Assembly (NCBI GenBank): GCA_937951345.1
Contig: CALFCF010000092.1
Coordinates: 1 to 62,775, forward strand
Length of the DNA stretch: 62,775 bases
Reading direction: 5' to 3'
Origin: an uncultured Granulosicoccaceae bacterium
GTDB lineage: Bacteria; Pseudomonadota; Gammaproteobacteria; Granulosicoccales; Granulosicoccaceae
Under the pieces are notes generated by a model. That model was not told the DNA's origin and ran no database searches. It saw only the letters and a list, made by a program, of their open reading frames with translations. A program made the position numbers and the translations under genes. Shown here in pieces: positions 1-8,405 of this stretch. The first letter of the stretch is position 1; every line of letters starts with the position of its first letter.

Positions 1-16
1 CTGGTATTTTATCCAG
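1..16. promoter_or_regulatory. LexA operator (SOS box) of lexA-imuA-imuB
   Basis: The first 16 bases read CTGGTATTTTATCCAG, a perfect CTG-N10-CAG, the consensus core of gammaproteobacterial LexA operators. A -10-like TATGAT follows at 21-26, so bound LexA would block the promoter. It lies 73 bases before the lexA start, which fits autoregulation. The -35 region is outside the window. Confidence 0.85.
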
Positions 17-88
17 TACTTATGATTTCCATGCAACGGTTTCAGTAGCTTGCAGTAAATCAACAAACAATCAAGTCGCATTCGATTC

Positions 89-694
89 ATGCAAACACTG
101 ACAAAAAGACAACAGCAAATTCTCGATATGATCCGTGATCATATTGATGAAACCGGTGTCCCACCCACACGCGCAGACATCTGTGACTATTTTAATTTTC
201 GCTCACCCACTGCTGCCGATGATCATTTGAAAGCGCTTGCACGCAAACAAGTTATTGAGTTGATGCCTGGAACCTCACGTGGCATACGTCTGCTCGGCGC
301 CCATCAGGAAAACGCTCTTCCTGTTGTTGGCTTTGTTGCAGCAGGTGCGCCGATCATGGCTGAGGAACATATAGAAGATTATTTCGCAATTGATCCGGCT
401 CTTTTTTATCCACGAGCCGACTATCTGTTACGTGTACGCGGTGACAGCATGATTAACGTCGGTATTTTTGATAATGATTTACTGGCAGTCCACTCAACCA
501 CACGCGTTCACAATAATCAGATAGTCGTTGCACGTATTGAGGATGAGGTTACGGTTAAACGTTTTCGTCAGCGTGGCAATATTGTCACCTTGTTTCCGGA
601 AAATGATGACTATGAACCAATCAGGGTGGATTTACGTGAAAAGGAATTTTCCATCGAAGGTATATATACCGGCGTACTTCGTTTCGACGAATAA
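89..694 (+). CDS. lexA: LexA repressor, SOS regulator
   Basis: LexA represses DNA-damage genes and cleaves itself when RecA filaments form on single-stranded DNA. The 201 aa length is close to the 202 aa of E. coli. Residues 1-65 form the winged-helix DNA-binding domain (starts MQTLTKRQQQ). The cleavage site is Ala85-Gly86 in GFVAAGAP. The S24-type catalytic pair is Ser120 (RGDSM) and Lys157 (VTVKRF), one residue offset from E. coli. A perfect SOS box lies upstream at 1-16. imuA and imuB follow on the same strand, the lexA-imuA-imuB arrangement known from many Proteobacteria, though here a 142-bp repeat element separates lexA from imuA. All key residues are intact. Confidence 0.96.
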   Translation: MQTLTKRQQQILDMIRDHIDETGVPPTRADICDYFNFRSPTAADDHLKALARKQVIELMPGTSRGIRLLGAHQENALPVVGFVAAGAPIMAEEHIEDYFAIDPALFYPRADYLLRVRGDSMINVGIFDNDLLAVHSTTRVHNNQIVVARIEDEVTVKRFRQRGNIVTLFPENDDYEPIRVDLREKEFSIEGIYTGVLRFDE

Positions 695-705
695 CACCAG
701 AACCA

Positions 706-847
706 ATCTCAAAATTGATCGGGGCACGCAAACTTGCATATCACCATGGCGTTGCGTATTGCACCAGGGGGACACCGACTCTACTCGCTCAGCACACGCT
801 TTGTTGCGATGAACAATAGCCAGGCGCTCCCCACATAATTTCAAGAT
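706..847. repeat. Short inverted-repeat (MITE-like) element, copy A
   Basis: The lexA-imuA gap begins with ATCTCAAAATTGATCGGGG and ends with AATTTCAAGAT at 837-847, whose reverse complement matches the first 11 bases with two mismatches. A related element with the same ends and partly similar interior lies in opposite orientation at 16607-16720. There is no coding capacity. It is probably a non-autonomous mobile or structural intergenic repeat. The alignment was made by eye. Confidence 0.5.
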
Positions 848-901
848 AAGTTCTACCTACGCCAACAATAGCTGATTACCCACCGGTTTTTATTTATCAG
901 T

Positions 902-1600
902 ATGGATCCTGCACTGACAACGTTGCTCAAGACGGAGCGCGGCTTATGGCAAGGGAGAAGCCAATATTACACACGCAAAACATTATCAACGGGCTTTAAC
1001 GCCCTCGATCGTAAATTGCCGGCTGGTGGTTGGAGTATCGGAACGTTAACCGAGCTGCTCGTCGAACAAAATGGCATCGGCGAGCTCAGCCTGTTATTAC
1101 CGGCACTTGCAACAGTTACTGCTGGCAAACAATGGGGAGCATTTATCAATCCACCTTATACTCCCTATGCACCGGCATTAGCCTGTGCCGGCGTGGATCT
1201 GGATTATTTGCTGATCGTCAATACCAATAACTGCGCAGATACCTTCTGGAGTAGCGAGCAACTATTGCGTAACGGCTCTTTTCATGCCGTAGTCAGCTGG
1301 ATCAATGCTTCGCGTGGGAAACAATACACTAAACAATTACGACGCTTACAGCTGGCAGCGGAACAATCGAACGCTCTAGCAGTTATCTATCAACATGAAC
1401 GTTACAGCACACAACACTCACCAGCCGCATTACGCATCAAGCTTCAACCTGCAACCAACAGCAAGGCCTGCTTTGAACAAAAAATGGATGGCCTTATGCT
1501 TGATGTGATCAAGGTACGCGGTGGCACAGAAACCCGGCTATTCATACCGGCTCCAGCCTTTGACAAACCGCAAGGCATTGAATGGCCTGTTGTACGTTAG
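902..1600 (+). CDS. imuA: ImuA, SOS mutasome accessory protein
   Basis: ImuA is a RecA/SulA-related accessory protein that works with ImuB and DnaE2 (ImuC) in damage-induced translesion synthesis. At 232 aa it has the usual ImuA length. The N-terminal part has the family pattern LSTGFNALDRKLPAGGWSIG, followed by TELLVEQNGIGEL. The Walker A lysine expected in RecA is missing there, as is common in ImuA. It lies 207 bases after lexA and 27 bases before imuB. Expression is probably driven from the LexA-controlled promoter upstream of lexA, since I saw no second SOS box in the gap. Identification rests on the family pattern plus the lexA/imuB context. Confidence 0.87.
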   Translation: MDPALTTLLKTERGLWQGRSQYYTRKTLSTGFNALDRKLPAGGWSIGTLTELLVEQNGIGELSLLLPALATVTAGKQWGAFINPPYTPYAPALACAGVDLDYLLIVNTNNCADTFWSSEQLLRNGSFHAVVSWINASRGKQYTKQLRRLQLAAEQSNALAVIYQHERYSTQHSPAALRIKLQPATNSKACFEQKMDGLMLDVIKVRGGTETRLFIPAPAFDKPQGIEWPVVR

Positions 1601-1627
1601 TCGTTACCGGGGCAAAACCTGAGTCTC

Positions 1628-3205
1628 ATGCAAACAAGAAAACAGGAGCGGTGGGCCGCCGTATTGCTGCCAGAACTTGCACTCGAGCGTTTTGAGCGGT
1701 TTAAAAACCAAAAACAATTTGAAGAAACACCACCGGCAAATTACTCAACCTGCTCAGATGCTCAAAACATTATCGCTCAGGCAACAGGCTCACACTCCTC
1801 AAACAGTCTGTTAAGCACTACCTGCAAACAGGAGCCTCTTGCTGTTGTTCAACACACCGGCAACAAACGCTTAATCGTCAACTGCAATGAAATAGCACAC
1901 GATATCGGTGTCCGATCCGGACTCACACTTAACAATGCATATGCCATCTGCCCTTCACTGTTGACTATCGATTACGACGAAACAAAGCAAAGACAACATA
2001 TTGAATCCCTCTGCCTGTGGGCAACCAACTACTCTTCCCGGGTAGCCCCTGTGATGCCGGATACAATCCTCATTGAAATTGGCGCCAGCCTTCTTTTGTT
2101 TGGTGGTATTGATCGCTTGATACAAAAAATTCAAGGCGATTTAAATGACCAGGGAATTACTGCAGCTATTGGGATAGCACCAACACCTGAAGCTGCACTA
2201 CTGTTATCACAGGTTTATTATCAGTCAGGTATAAACCCTGGCTACGCTGACACAAAAGACCAGATTGCATGTCTGCTATCCGATATACCTGTTAGTGCAT
2301 TGCCACTGGATGAATTCACTCGCAAAGGACTTCGACAATCCGGCATCAAGCAATGCCGACAGTTATTTGATCTGCCAGCTACAGCACTGAGCAGGCGTTT
2401 CGGCCCGGCATGTAGCGAGTTGATTTATAAACTTCTTGGTCGTATTCCGAGCCACTATCCTGAATTCCAACTGCCGGAGACCTTTTGTAGAGGCATCGAT
2501 TTACCACTTGAAGCCCCTGACACATCAGTGCTGCAGTTCCCAATTAATCGATTGATGCATGCACTCTGCGGTTATTTACGAGCGACTGAATCAGGTATCA
2601 GAACATTCGATATATCACTATTGCATGATAAAAAAAGTGCAACACGAGTGACAATAAGGTTTATCGAAGCCAATAACAATCATCAGCACTTATTACGCGT
2701 AGCAACAGAAAAACTTGCGACACTTACATTGCAAGCCCCGGTAACTGCACTGCAACTTAAAGCCGTTGAAGTTGGTCCTGTTGGCCAAAGCAATATGCAG
2801 CTATTCGATCAAAATACCAACCGATCCGAAACAGTCGAGCAGGCTATTGACGTTCTTGGTGCGAGAATCGGGCACGAACAGCTATACAAACCAAAGCTCG
2901 CTCAGGATCACCGACCGGAACACGCTTGGGACACGACCCGACAACCAAACCCTGTAGACAAAACGACTCATACGCGCCCTCTATGGCTACTACCGAAGCC
3001 ACAAGCTGCGCCTGCCTCAATTGTCATTAAGAGTCAGGCAGAGCGTATTGAATATGGATGGTGGGATAGTAACGACGTACGTCGTGACTACTATATTGCA
3101 CAAGACGCCGACGGGCGGTGGCTTTGGGTATTCAAAGAACGGCGTAGCCAACAGGTTACTAACAACGAGTCAGAAAAATTCATGATACATGGATTATTTG
3201 CCTGA
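1628..3205 (+). CDS. imuB: ImuB, inactive Y-family polymerase scaffold
   Basis: ImuB is a Y-family polymerase homologue that has lost catalysis and recruits DnaE2 and the beta clamp to lesions. The 525 aa protein starts with the typical RKQERWAAVLLPELALERF. A palm/fingers-like region follows (NNAYAICPSLLTIDYD; LIEIGASLLLFGG), in which the acidic metal-binding residues of active DinB/UmuC are not seen. A little-finger-like domain comes next. QLFDLP and MQLFDQ are possible clamp-binding peptides. The C-terminus has the conserved WWDSNDVRRDYYIAQDADG and ends in a FMIHGLFA-type tail typical of the family. An unusual Ser/Thr/Gln-rich insert lies near residues 30-75. Confidence 0.94.
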   Translation: MQTRKQERWAAVLLPELALERFERFKNQKQFEETPPANYSTCSDAQNIIAQATGSHSSNSLLSTTCKQEPLAVVQHTGNKRLIVNCNEIAHDIGVRSGLTLNNAYAICPSLLTIDYDETKQRQHIESLCLWATNYSSRVAPVMPDTILIEIGASLLLFGGIDRLIQKIQGDLNDQGITAAIGIAPTPEAALLLSQVYYQSGINPGYADTKDQIACLLSDIPVSALPLDEFTRKGLRQSGIKQCRQLFDLPATALSRRFGPACSELIYKLLGRIPSHYPEFQLPETFCRGIDLPLEAPDTSVLQFPINRLMHALCGYLRATESGIRTFDISLLHDKKSATRVTIRFIEANNNHQHLLRVATEKLATLTLQAPVTALQLKAVEVGPVGQSNMQLFDQNTNRSETVEQAIDVLGARIGHEQLYKPKLAQDHRPEHAWDTTRQPNPVDKTTHTRPLWLLPKPQAAPASIVIKSQAERIEYGWWDSNDVRRDYYIAQDADGRWLWVFKERRSQQVTNNESEKFMIHGLFA

Positions 3206-3591
3206 TCTACCACCAGTAGACAAAATTCCCCGACGTATATTACAAAAAACTCAGATCCGGCACCGTAACTCAAGACTTATATAACCAAGCCGCTAGTTAG
3301 TCAGGAAAAAGGCATGGATGCACAATGAATTAACCCGCACCGGGTGTTCGGATACTTGCCTTATAAATCGCATTAACTGTTATTTACCAGCACATCTAAA
3401 TAACAACGGTGCCGACCTAGTGCACGTATCTACCAGACACAACGGTGAGATATGCTGTACGCCATGACCACCCTCAACTTACATGCAGATCGAATAGAAG
3501 CCCGCATTGGCCGGGTGAATGCCTTACGACTGGTATATATATACCAACGTGTTTTGGAACGGCAATATCAACTACAGAAGACGAGGTGCTC
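3206..3591. other. Intergenic region before the GGDEF-EAL gene
   Basis: This 386-base stretch has no convincing gene. Its clearest feature is the palindrome at 3531-3546. Reading frames that extend the GGDEF-EAL protein upstream to 3445 lack a ribosome binding site and look non-coding. Confidence 0.5.
3531..3546. promoter_or_regulatory. 16-bp perfect palindrome, possible operator
   Basis: TGGTATATATATACCA is a perfect self-complementary 16-mer ending 45 bases before the GTG start of the GGDEF-EAL gene. Its position and symmetry suit a dimeric repressor or activator. No cognate regulator can be named from the sequence. Confidence 0.4.
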
Positions 3592-5601
3592 GTGAAAGGC
3601 ACGCGCAGTCTTCTTGCAAAAACTCGCATACTGATTATCACGGGGTTTGCATCAATATTTCTTATACTCGGTATCGTCTTGTGGTATGCGGTAACAACGC
3701 TTAAAACAACAAACGAAAGCTTCGCTGCACTGATAGCAAATACCGAGGAAAAAACTTCAACCGCCTATCTGATGCGCGATCTTGTGCGCCAACGGGCAAC
3801 AGTTTTAAACAAGCTCCAACAGGATCAGAATCACGCAACTCAGAATTCAATGAAAACCACTCTGGGGGATCTAACAGCGCGCTACAATCAGGCGCAGCTG
3901 GGTCTTGAATCAGAAGAAACTGATGAGCGTGAAGTCCTTATTTCTGAAAAAATCAGCAGTACTGACCAGAGGATCGATCAAGCATATACCAAACTTGGCG
4001 AATCCATGTACTCGATGTATGAGGACAAAAAAAGAGTCAATACAAACATAGGGGAAGTGCAACTACTGGAAGTTGTACTGCTGAACCATCTGAATGACCT
4101 GGTGGAACTCGAAAAAACCATGGCATCAGAATCTTTGAACACAAACCAGAATCGCTATCTGAAGACCCAAACCGTCCTGAGCGTTTTGTCAACACTGGCA
4201 TTCCTGGTTGGTCTGGTTATAGCGATAGTAGTTGTTCGTGGCGCATCACAGGCTAGTCGCCGGATATCTCACCAAGCAAATCATGATGAACTGACCGGGC
4301 TGGGTAATCGACGTCTGTTTGAAACTCAAATTAATACAGCATTAAAAAAGGCTGCAAAGACCAATACGCAGTACGGATTGTTATATCTCGATCTTGATCG
4401 ATTTAAAATAGTAAACGATACCTGCGGGCATCATGCGGGAGATCAACTACTTCTATCTTTGACCAATATTGTTCAAGGTAATCTTGGTCAACACGATCAA
4501 ATGTTCCGGTTGGGTGGAGATGAATTCGGCATCATCGCAACCGCTGATGATTTCAGCAAAATAGTTGAACGTGCCTCATTGATACGACAGGCGGCAGATA
4601 ATTTTATCTTCAAATACCAACGAAGAGAATTCAGCATCAGCACCAGCATCGGGGTTATTCCGTTAACAGGCGAAGAAACAAACATTGAAAGCTTAATGAC
4701 AGAAGTCGACTCAGCATGCTACATCGCCAAGGAGACTGGTAGAAATCGCGTTCATGTAGCGCGCAAGGATGATGCAGAAGTATTGCGATACAGGAGTAAC
4801 CTCGCAAATGTCGAGAAAATACGGAACGCGTTAAATAACGAGGAGTTCGAGCTCTTCTATCAACCCGTGTTTAATATTGCAAATAATCCTCCGACAGTTG
4901 AGCATTGCGAGATTCTTCTCAGAATCAAGAAAGCTGACGGCGAGCTTTATTCACCCGAGGAATTTATCCCGCTGGCGGAAAAGTACAATTTGATGGGTGG
5001 TATCGACAGATGGGTGGTCACCCAGGTTATAAACTGGATCGAAAAGCACCAAAACGCGGTTCAGTTGCCACGTTTTCTGATTAATTTATCTGCACTTTCT
5101 TACACTGATGATTTGTTTCTGGCATTTCTGGTCAAGAAACTTTCAAACTGCAAAATTGACACTTCTCAGCTTGCTTTCGAGATAACCGAAACAGCTGCTG
5201 TGGACAACCTGGACAAAGGTGTTGCCTTCATTAACCGGATACGGGAATTCGGTTGTCGATTTGCGCTGGACGACTTCGGTACAGGTTTCTCGACATTTGC
5301 TTACCTGAAACAACTACCGATCGATTACCTCAAGATCGATGGCTCGCTGGTCCGCAATATATGTCATGAAACGGTGGACTATGAAATGGTTCGGGCAATC
5401 AACCAGGTGGGACACATCGTTGGCGCCCAGACGATTGCCGAATTTGTCGAGAACGACGAGATAATCGACGCGCTGCGCGATATTGGCGTGGACTATGGAC
5501 AGGGCTTCGGGTTACAGCACCCGGGCAAACTGTCCGGACTGCTGAAGCAAGCGCCAAACCGCGCAGATGATGACGATACATCCACAGAATTCGCAGCTTA
5601 G
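3592..5601 (+). CDS. Membrane GGDEF-EAL cyclic-di-GMP enzyme
   Basis: The protein should make and/or break the second messenger cyclic di-GMP at the inner membrane. I chose the GTG at 3592 (669 aa) because ACGAGG precedes it and the first membrane segment then lies near the N-terminus; an upstream ATG at 3445 adds 49 unlikely residues. Transmembrane helices are near residues 13-36 and 195-216 and flank a periplasmic helical sensor region. The GGDEF domain has an intact RLGGDEFG (308-312), but the inhibitory RxxD is GQHD, so canonical product inhibition is probably absent. The EAL domain has EILLR in place of EALLR, with DDFGTGFS and LKIDGSLV intact. Both activities look possible. The gene stands alone. 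Confidence 0.9.
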   Translation: MKGTRSLLAKTRILIITGFASIFLILGIVLWYAVTTLKTTNESFAALIANTEEKTSTAYLMRDLVRQRATVLNKLQQDQNHATQNSMKTTLGDLTARYNQAQLGLESEETDEREVLISEKISSTDQRIDQAYTKLGESMYSMYEDKKRVNTNIGEVQLLEVVLLNHLNDLVELEKTMASESLNTNQNRYLKTQTVLSVLSTLAFLVGLVIAIVVVRGASQASRRISHQANHDELTGLGNRRLFETQINTALKKAAKTNTQYGLLYLDLDRFKIVNDTCGHHAGDQLLLSLTNIVQGNLGQHDQMFRLGGDEFGIIATADDFSKIVERASLIRQAADNFIFKYQRREFSISTSIGVIPLTGEETNIESLMTEVDSACYIAKETGRNRVHVARKDDAEVLRYRSNLANVEKIRNALNNEEFELFYQPVFNIANNPPTVEHCEILLRIKKADGELYSPEEFIPLAEKYNLMGGIDRWVVTQVINWIEKHQNAVQLPRFLINLSALSYTDDLFLAFLVKKLSNCKIDTSQLAFEITETAAVDNLDKGVAFINRIREFGCRFALDDFGTGFSTFAYLKQLPIDYLKIDGSLVRNICHETVDYEMVRAINQVGHIVGAQTIAEFVENDEIIDALRDIGVDYGQGFGLQHPGKLSGLLKQAPNRADDDDTSTEFAA

Positions 5602-6056
5602 TGACAGCAATCACAACCCCCCACCGGGCCGCTGCCACGAATTCAAGCGCCAATCACGTGCACAATAAGTTATCCACAGATTCCTCTGCTAAAGCGTTCG
5701 TCGATTAACAGCCGCTGGCAAATTTGTTTCTATCTAAATTGTTAGGCAACGGCAAGTTATCCACAAGCTAAATGTTGCATGGTCGTGGCGAGAGGCTCCA
5801 CCTGTAACATCATGAACAGTCCGGGCAGCACATGCGAGCCTCAATCCATTTTTCTAATCAAGTTTATCCACAACAGAAAAACCGTCAGGATTAAAAAACG
5901 GTACGCTCTTATTGTTCACTGCAATTGATAATCGATATCCAACTTAGGGTTTTCGGGCGTTGTGTACTGCTAACCGGATCTTTAATGTTTTGCATTAACG
6001 GACGAGTGTAATTATCATGTTCGGAGACCATCACATTTTGATTCTCCTGACAGCTG
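5602..6056. other. Intergenic region with three perfect DnaA boxes
   Basis: The perfect DnaA box TTATCCACA occurs three times, at 5670-5678, 5757-5765 and 5864-5872, all in the same orientation. Two sit in a longer shared AAGTTATCCACA and the third in AAGTTTATCCACA. The 455-base region holds no gene and has an A/T-rich stretch near 5880-5950. GATC sites are sparse and there is no dnaA, dnaN, mnmG or parAB in the window, so a standard oriC is not proven. It could be an origin, a DnaA-titrating (datA-like) locus, or DnaA-dependent control of the downstream ompA-type operon. Confidence 0.6.
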
Positions 6057-6776
6057 ATGCAAGAACATGGGTTGCCCGCCGGTCCGGTAGTAGAAGCTTT
6101 CGGATCTAGCAAACCCGGCCCTATTCCGTGGGTCATAGCGGCGTTGACTCTGCTCTGTCTGTCCTTCACTATCCCCAACCAGTTAGCAGCGATACAAAAC
6201 GACGTGCAATTCGGCGTGCGCTCGATACTGGCGACTTCAGGTACCAGCCAGATTGACGTAGCTATTGACGGCCGTGATCTCACTCTTAACGGCGCTATCG
6301 ATCCAAAATTTGAGCGAGACTGGTTCGTTGAATCTCTAGCCGAACTCCGTCAGGTCCGAGTCGTCACTGATGAACTGGAAGAATACAGCCCCCGTGCCGA
6401 AGCCCGCGAAATGCGCGTTAAATTTCGGGAAGCTGTGCAGAAAATCAACACAGCATCAATTTTATTTGAACCCAGCAGCGCAGACTTCAGTAGCGGCAGC
6501 CAATTGGCACTCGATGAATTGACGTCGTTGCTCAAAGCGCATCCAGAACGACGGGTAAAAATCGCTGGGCATACTGACACGTCAGGTAACAAGCAGAAGA
6601 ATCTTGAACTAAGCCGTGACCGTGCACGCGCCGTCTCAGGCTACCTGATTTCCCGTGGAATACCTCGCGAGCAATTACTGGCACAGGGTTATGGTTCAAG
6701 CCAGCCGATAGCCACAAACGAGACTGAACAGGGTCGTACTCGCAATCGGCGCATCGAAGTCATCGTCATGAATTAA
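6057..6776 (+). CDS. BON-OmpA domain envelope protein
   Basis: A 239 aa envelope protein. A hydrophobic segment (PIPWVIAALTLLCLSF, about residues 23-42) serves as signal anchor. A BON-like fold follows (IDVAIDGRDLTLNGAI, about 60-105). The C-terminal OmpA peptidoglycan-binding domain (about 120-239) has the pattern AGHTDTSGNKQKNLELSRDR...GYGSSQP...NRRIEVIV. OmpA domains bind diaminopimelate in the cell wall, so this probably links membrane and peptidoglycan. No strong ribosome site precedes the ATG. The next gene follows after 17 bases, suggesting one operon with the coiled-coil protein. The DnaA-box cluster lies directly upstream. Confidence 0.85.
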   Translation: MQEHGLPAGPVVEAFGSSKPGPIPWVIAALTLLCLSFTIPNQLAAIQNDVQFGVRSILATSGTSQIDVAIDGRDLTLNGAIDPKFERDWFVESLAELRQVRVVTDELEEYSPRAEAREMRVKFREAVQKINTASILFEPSSADFSSGSQLALDELTSLLKAHPERRVKIAGHTDTSGNKQKNLELSRDRARAVSGYLISRGIPREQLLAQGYGSSQPIATNETEQGRTRNRRIEVIVMN

Positions 6777-6793
6777 ATGAGACGAGGTTTAAC

Positions 6794-8038
6794 GTGACAT
6801 ATCTGGTATCACAAATTGTATTAAGTCTTCTGCTCGCCGCTATTGGAGGTGCTGCGATCGGCTGGATCATTCATGGCCACAAGGCACATCAGCGAGAAAG
6901 GGGTTTACGTACAGCACTTGAACGTCAAGCAGCAGCTACGGCTCATGCGCAGCAAGAGCGTCAAATGATCGCTGACGATTTCGACGATATGAAATTAGGG
7001 CTGGAAAGCAAGCTAACTGAAATTCAATTCGAAAATCGTCAAATTCCCAAGTTGCAGGAAAATCTTGAGAAAAGTCAGCAGATCGTTCAACAAATGATCA
7101 AAAAACACGACTCCGAGATAAACGAGCTGGCAAGTCACAACAATGACTTACATGGCCAGATAGAACGTCTGAAACTGCGGATACAGGAGGTAACGCATGC
7201 TGAGAATAAAACAGACGACACCACCAAGAGCTCAACCGGCACGAAAATCAGCAAAAACGAACCAAGCACTGAAGAACGCTCGTCGAAAGAACAACAAAAA
7301 CCATTAAAAAGCACAAATCCCATTGAACAGAGTAACAATGTAACCGACGTACTCGCGCAGAATGAGCCAGACACCGCCAAAGTAACCGGTGCATGGGGCA
7401 GTAAAACAAAGGAGAGCGATACGATGAGTAAGCCCTCATCGAGTAACGCTTCAGAAACACAAGCCAGTACCCAAACACGCGATTCCGATCTATCGCCCGA
7501 TTCCAGCTTCAATCACTACCACGAGAACTTAACCACCGAAACGCAGGTGCAGAATGAATTGTTCGCACTTGAGCATGAAATCGACGACATGCGTCATGGT
7601 GAAAACGAGTTATTTGGCGCACTCGAGGATGACAATATCGCAGCACCCCTGGATATCGTCGATGAAAGTCAAAAACCTTCTCCACTATTGGCGAAAAGCG
7701 GTGTAACCGATAGCGGTAACAATACAAGCAAGGATCAAAACGGTTCATTCGACAAATTTGCTGCCAAACACGCACACAACGAGATCTCACCTGACGACTT
7801 AAAAAATATACATGGCATTGGACCTGTTATCGAACAATCACTCAATGACATGGGAATAAACAATTACCGTCAAATCGCATCATTGACTCGCAAAGAAATA
7901 GAAGAAATTGCGGATATTCTAAAAATATTTCCAGGCAGAATTGAAAGAGACAATTGGGTGGGCAGCGCAAAAAAATTATTGGACGACGGCAATCCTAGTG
8001 AAAACAAGCATGCTGCACTAGAAACGGAAAACGCCTGA
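6794..8038 (+). CDS. Inner-membrane coiled-coil protein with C-terminal HhH domain (short paralogue)
   Basis: A 414 aa protein of unknown function. The GTG start is preceded by GACGAGG at good spacing. A single membrane helix (about residues 2-26, SQIVLSLLLAAIGGAAIGW) is followed by basic residues, which places the rest in the cytoplasm. Residues 30-130 are helical coiled coil. Residues 130-320 are a low-complexity acidic and polar linker. Residues 336-400 form a helix-hairpin-helix domain (LKNIHGIGPVIEQSLNDMGI, then FPGRIERDNWVGSAKKLL). HhH domains of this type usually contact DNA or mediate assembly. The next gene has the same plan and nearly the same HhH domain. The role is inferred only. 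Confidence 0.8.
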   Translation: MTYLVSQIVLSLLLAAIGGAAIGWIIHGHKAHQRERGLRTALERQAAATAHAQQERQMIADDFDDMKLGLESKLTEIQFENRQIPKLQENLEKSQQIVQQMIKKHDSEINELASHNNDLHGQIERLKLRIQEVTHAENKTDDTTKSSTGTKISKNEPSTEERSSKEQQKPLKSTNPIEQSNNVTDVLAQNEPDTAKVTGAWGSKTKESDTMSKPSSSNASETQASTQTRDSDLSPDSSFNHYHENLTTETQVQNELFALEHEIDDMRHGENELFGALEDDNIAAPLDIVDESQKPSPLLAKSGVTDSGNNTSKDQNGSFDKFAAKHAHNEISPDDLKNIHGIGPVIEQSLNDMGINNYRQIASLTRKEIEEIADILKIFPGRIERDNWVGSAKKLLDDGNPSENKHAALETENA

Positions 8039-8405
8039 GAACAGGTAAATCAGCAATTTGCACATAAAAGGTAAAAACCATTAACAACACGATCGATTAG
8101 AAAATAAAAAACCTGACGAATCGACAAAAAAAATCCAGTGCAATAAGCACCAGAAGCTAACTAACAAGTCACCAATATGACTTAAAACCAATGCGCGACA
8201 ATGGATTACCCAGACGCCAATTATTCCGGAATAACAAACAAAAAAAGATGGCTGGGAATAATCCACAAACGATTACGAAAATGATTTTTGTATGCCAAAA
8301 GATGTTTTGCGGCAAGAAAATAGCGTCTGCACGTCCAGGCATTGCTGAAGACATAAGTGTGCTCACTCGCTTAACTAGCATCGAAGCGATTGCTTTGGAG
8401 GGATA
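8039..8405. other. Intergenic region between the two coiled-coil/HhH genes
   Basis: This 367-base A-rich stretch has no supported gene; a 71-codon frame at 8191-8406 lacks family features. It contains the perfect 14-bp palindrome TTATTCCGGAATAA (8221-8234) and TAATCCACA (8259-8267), one base away from a perfect DnaA box. The giant gene therefore probably has its own promoter. Confidence 0.4.

Noticed and set aside
5602-6056. Firm annotation as oriC
   Set aside because: DnaA boxes are strong, but there are few GATC sites and no dnaA, dnaN, mnmG or parAB nearby, and skew cannot be computed here. Kept as a candidate only.
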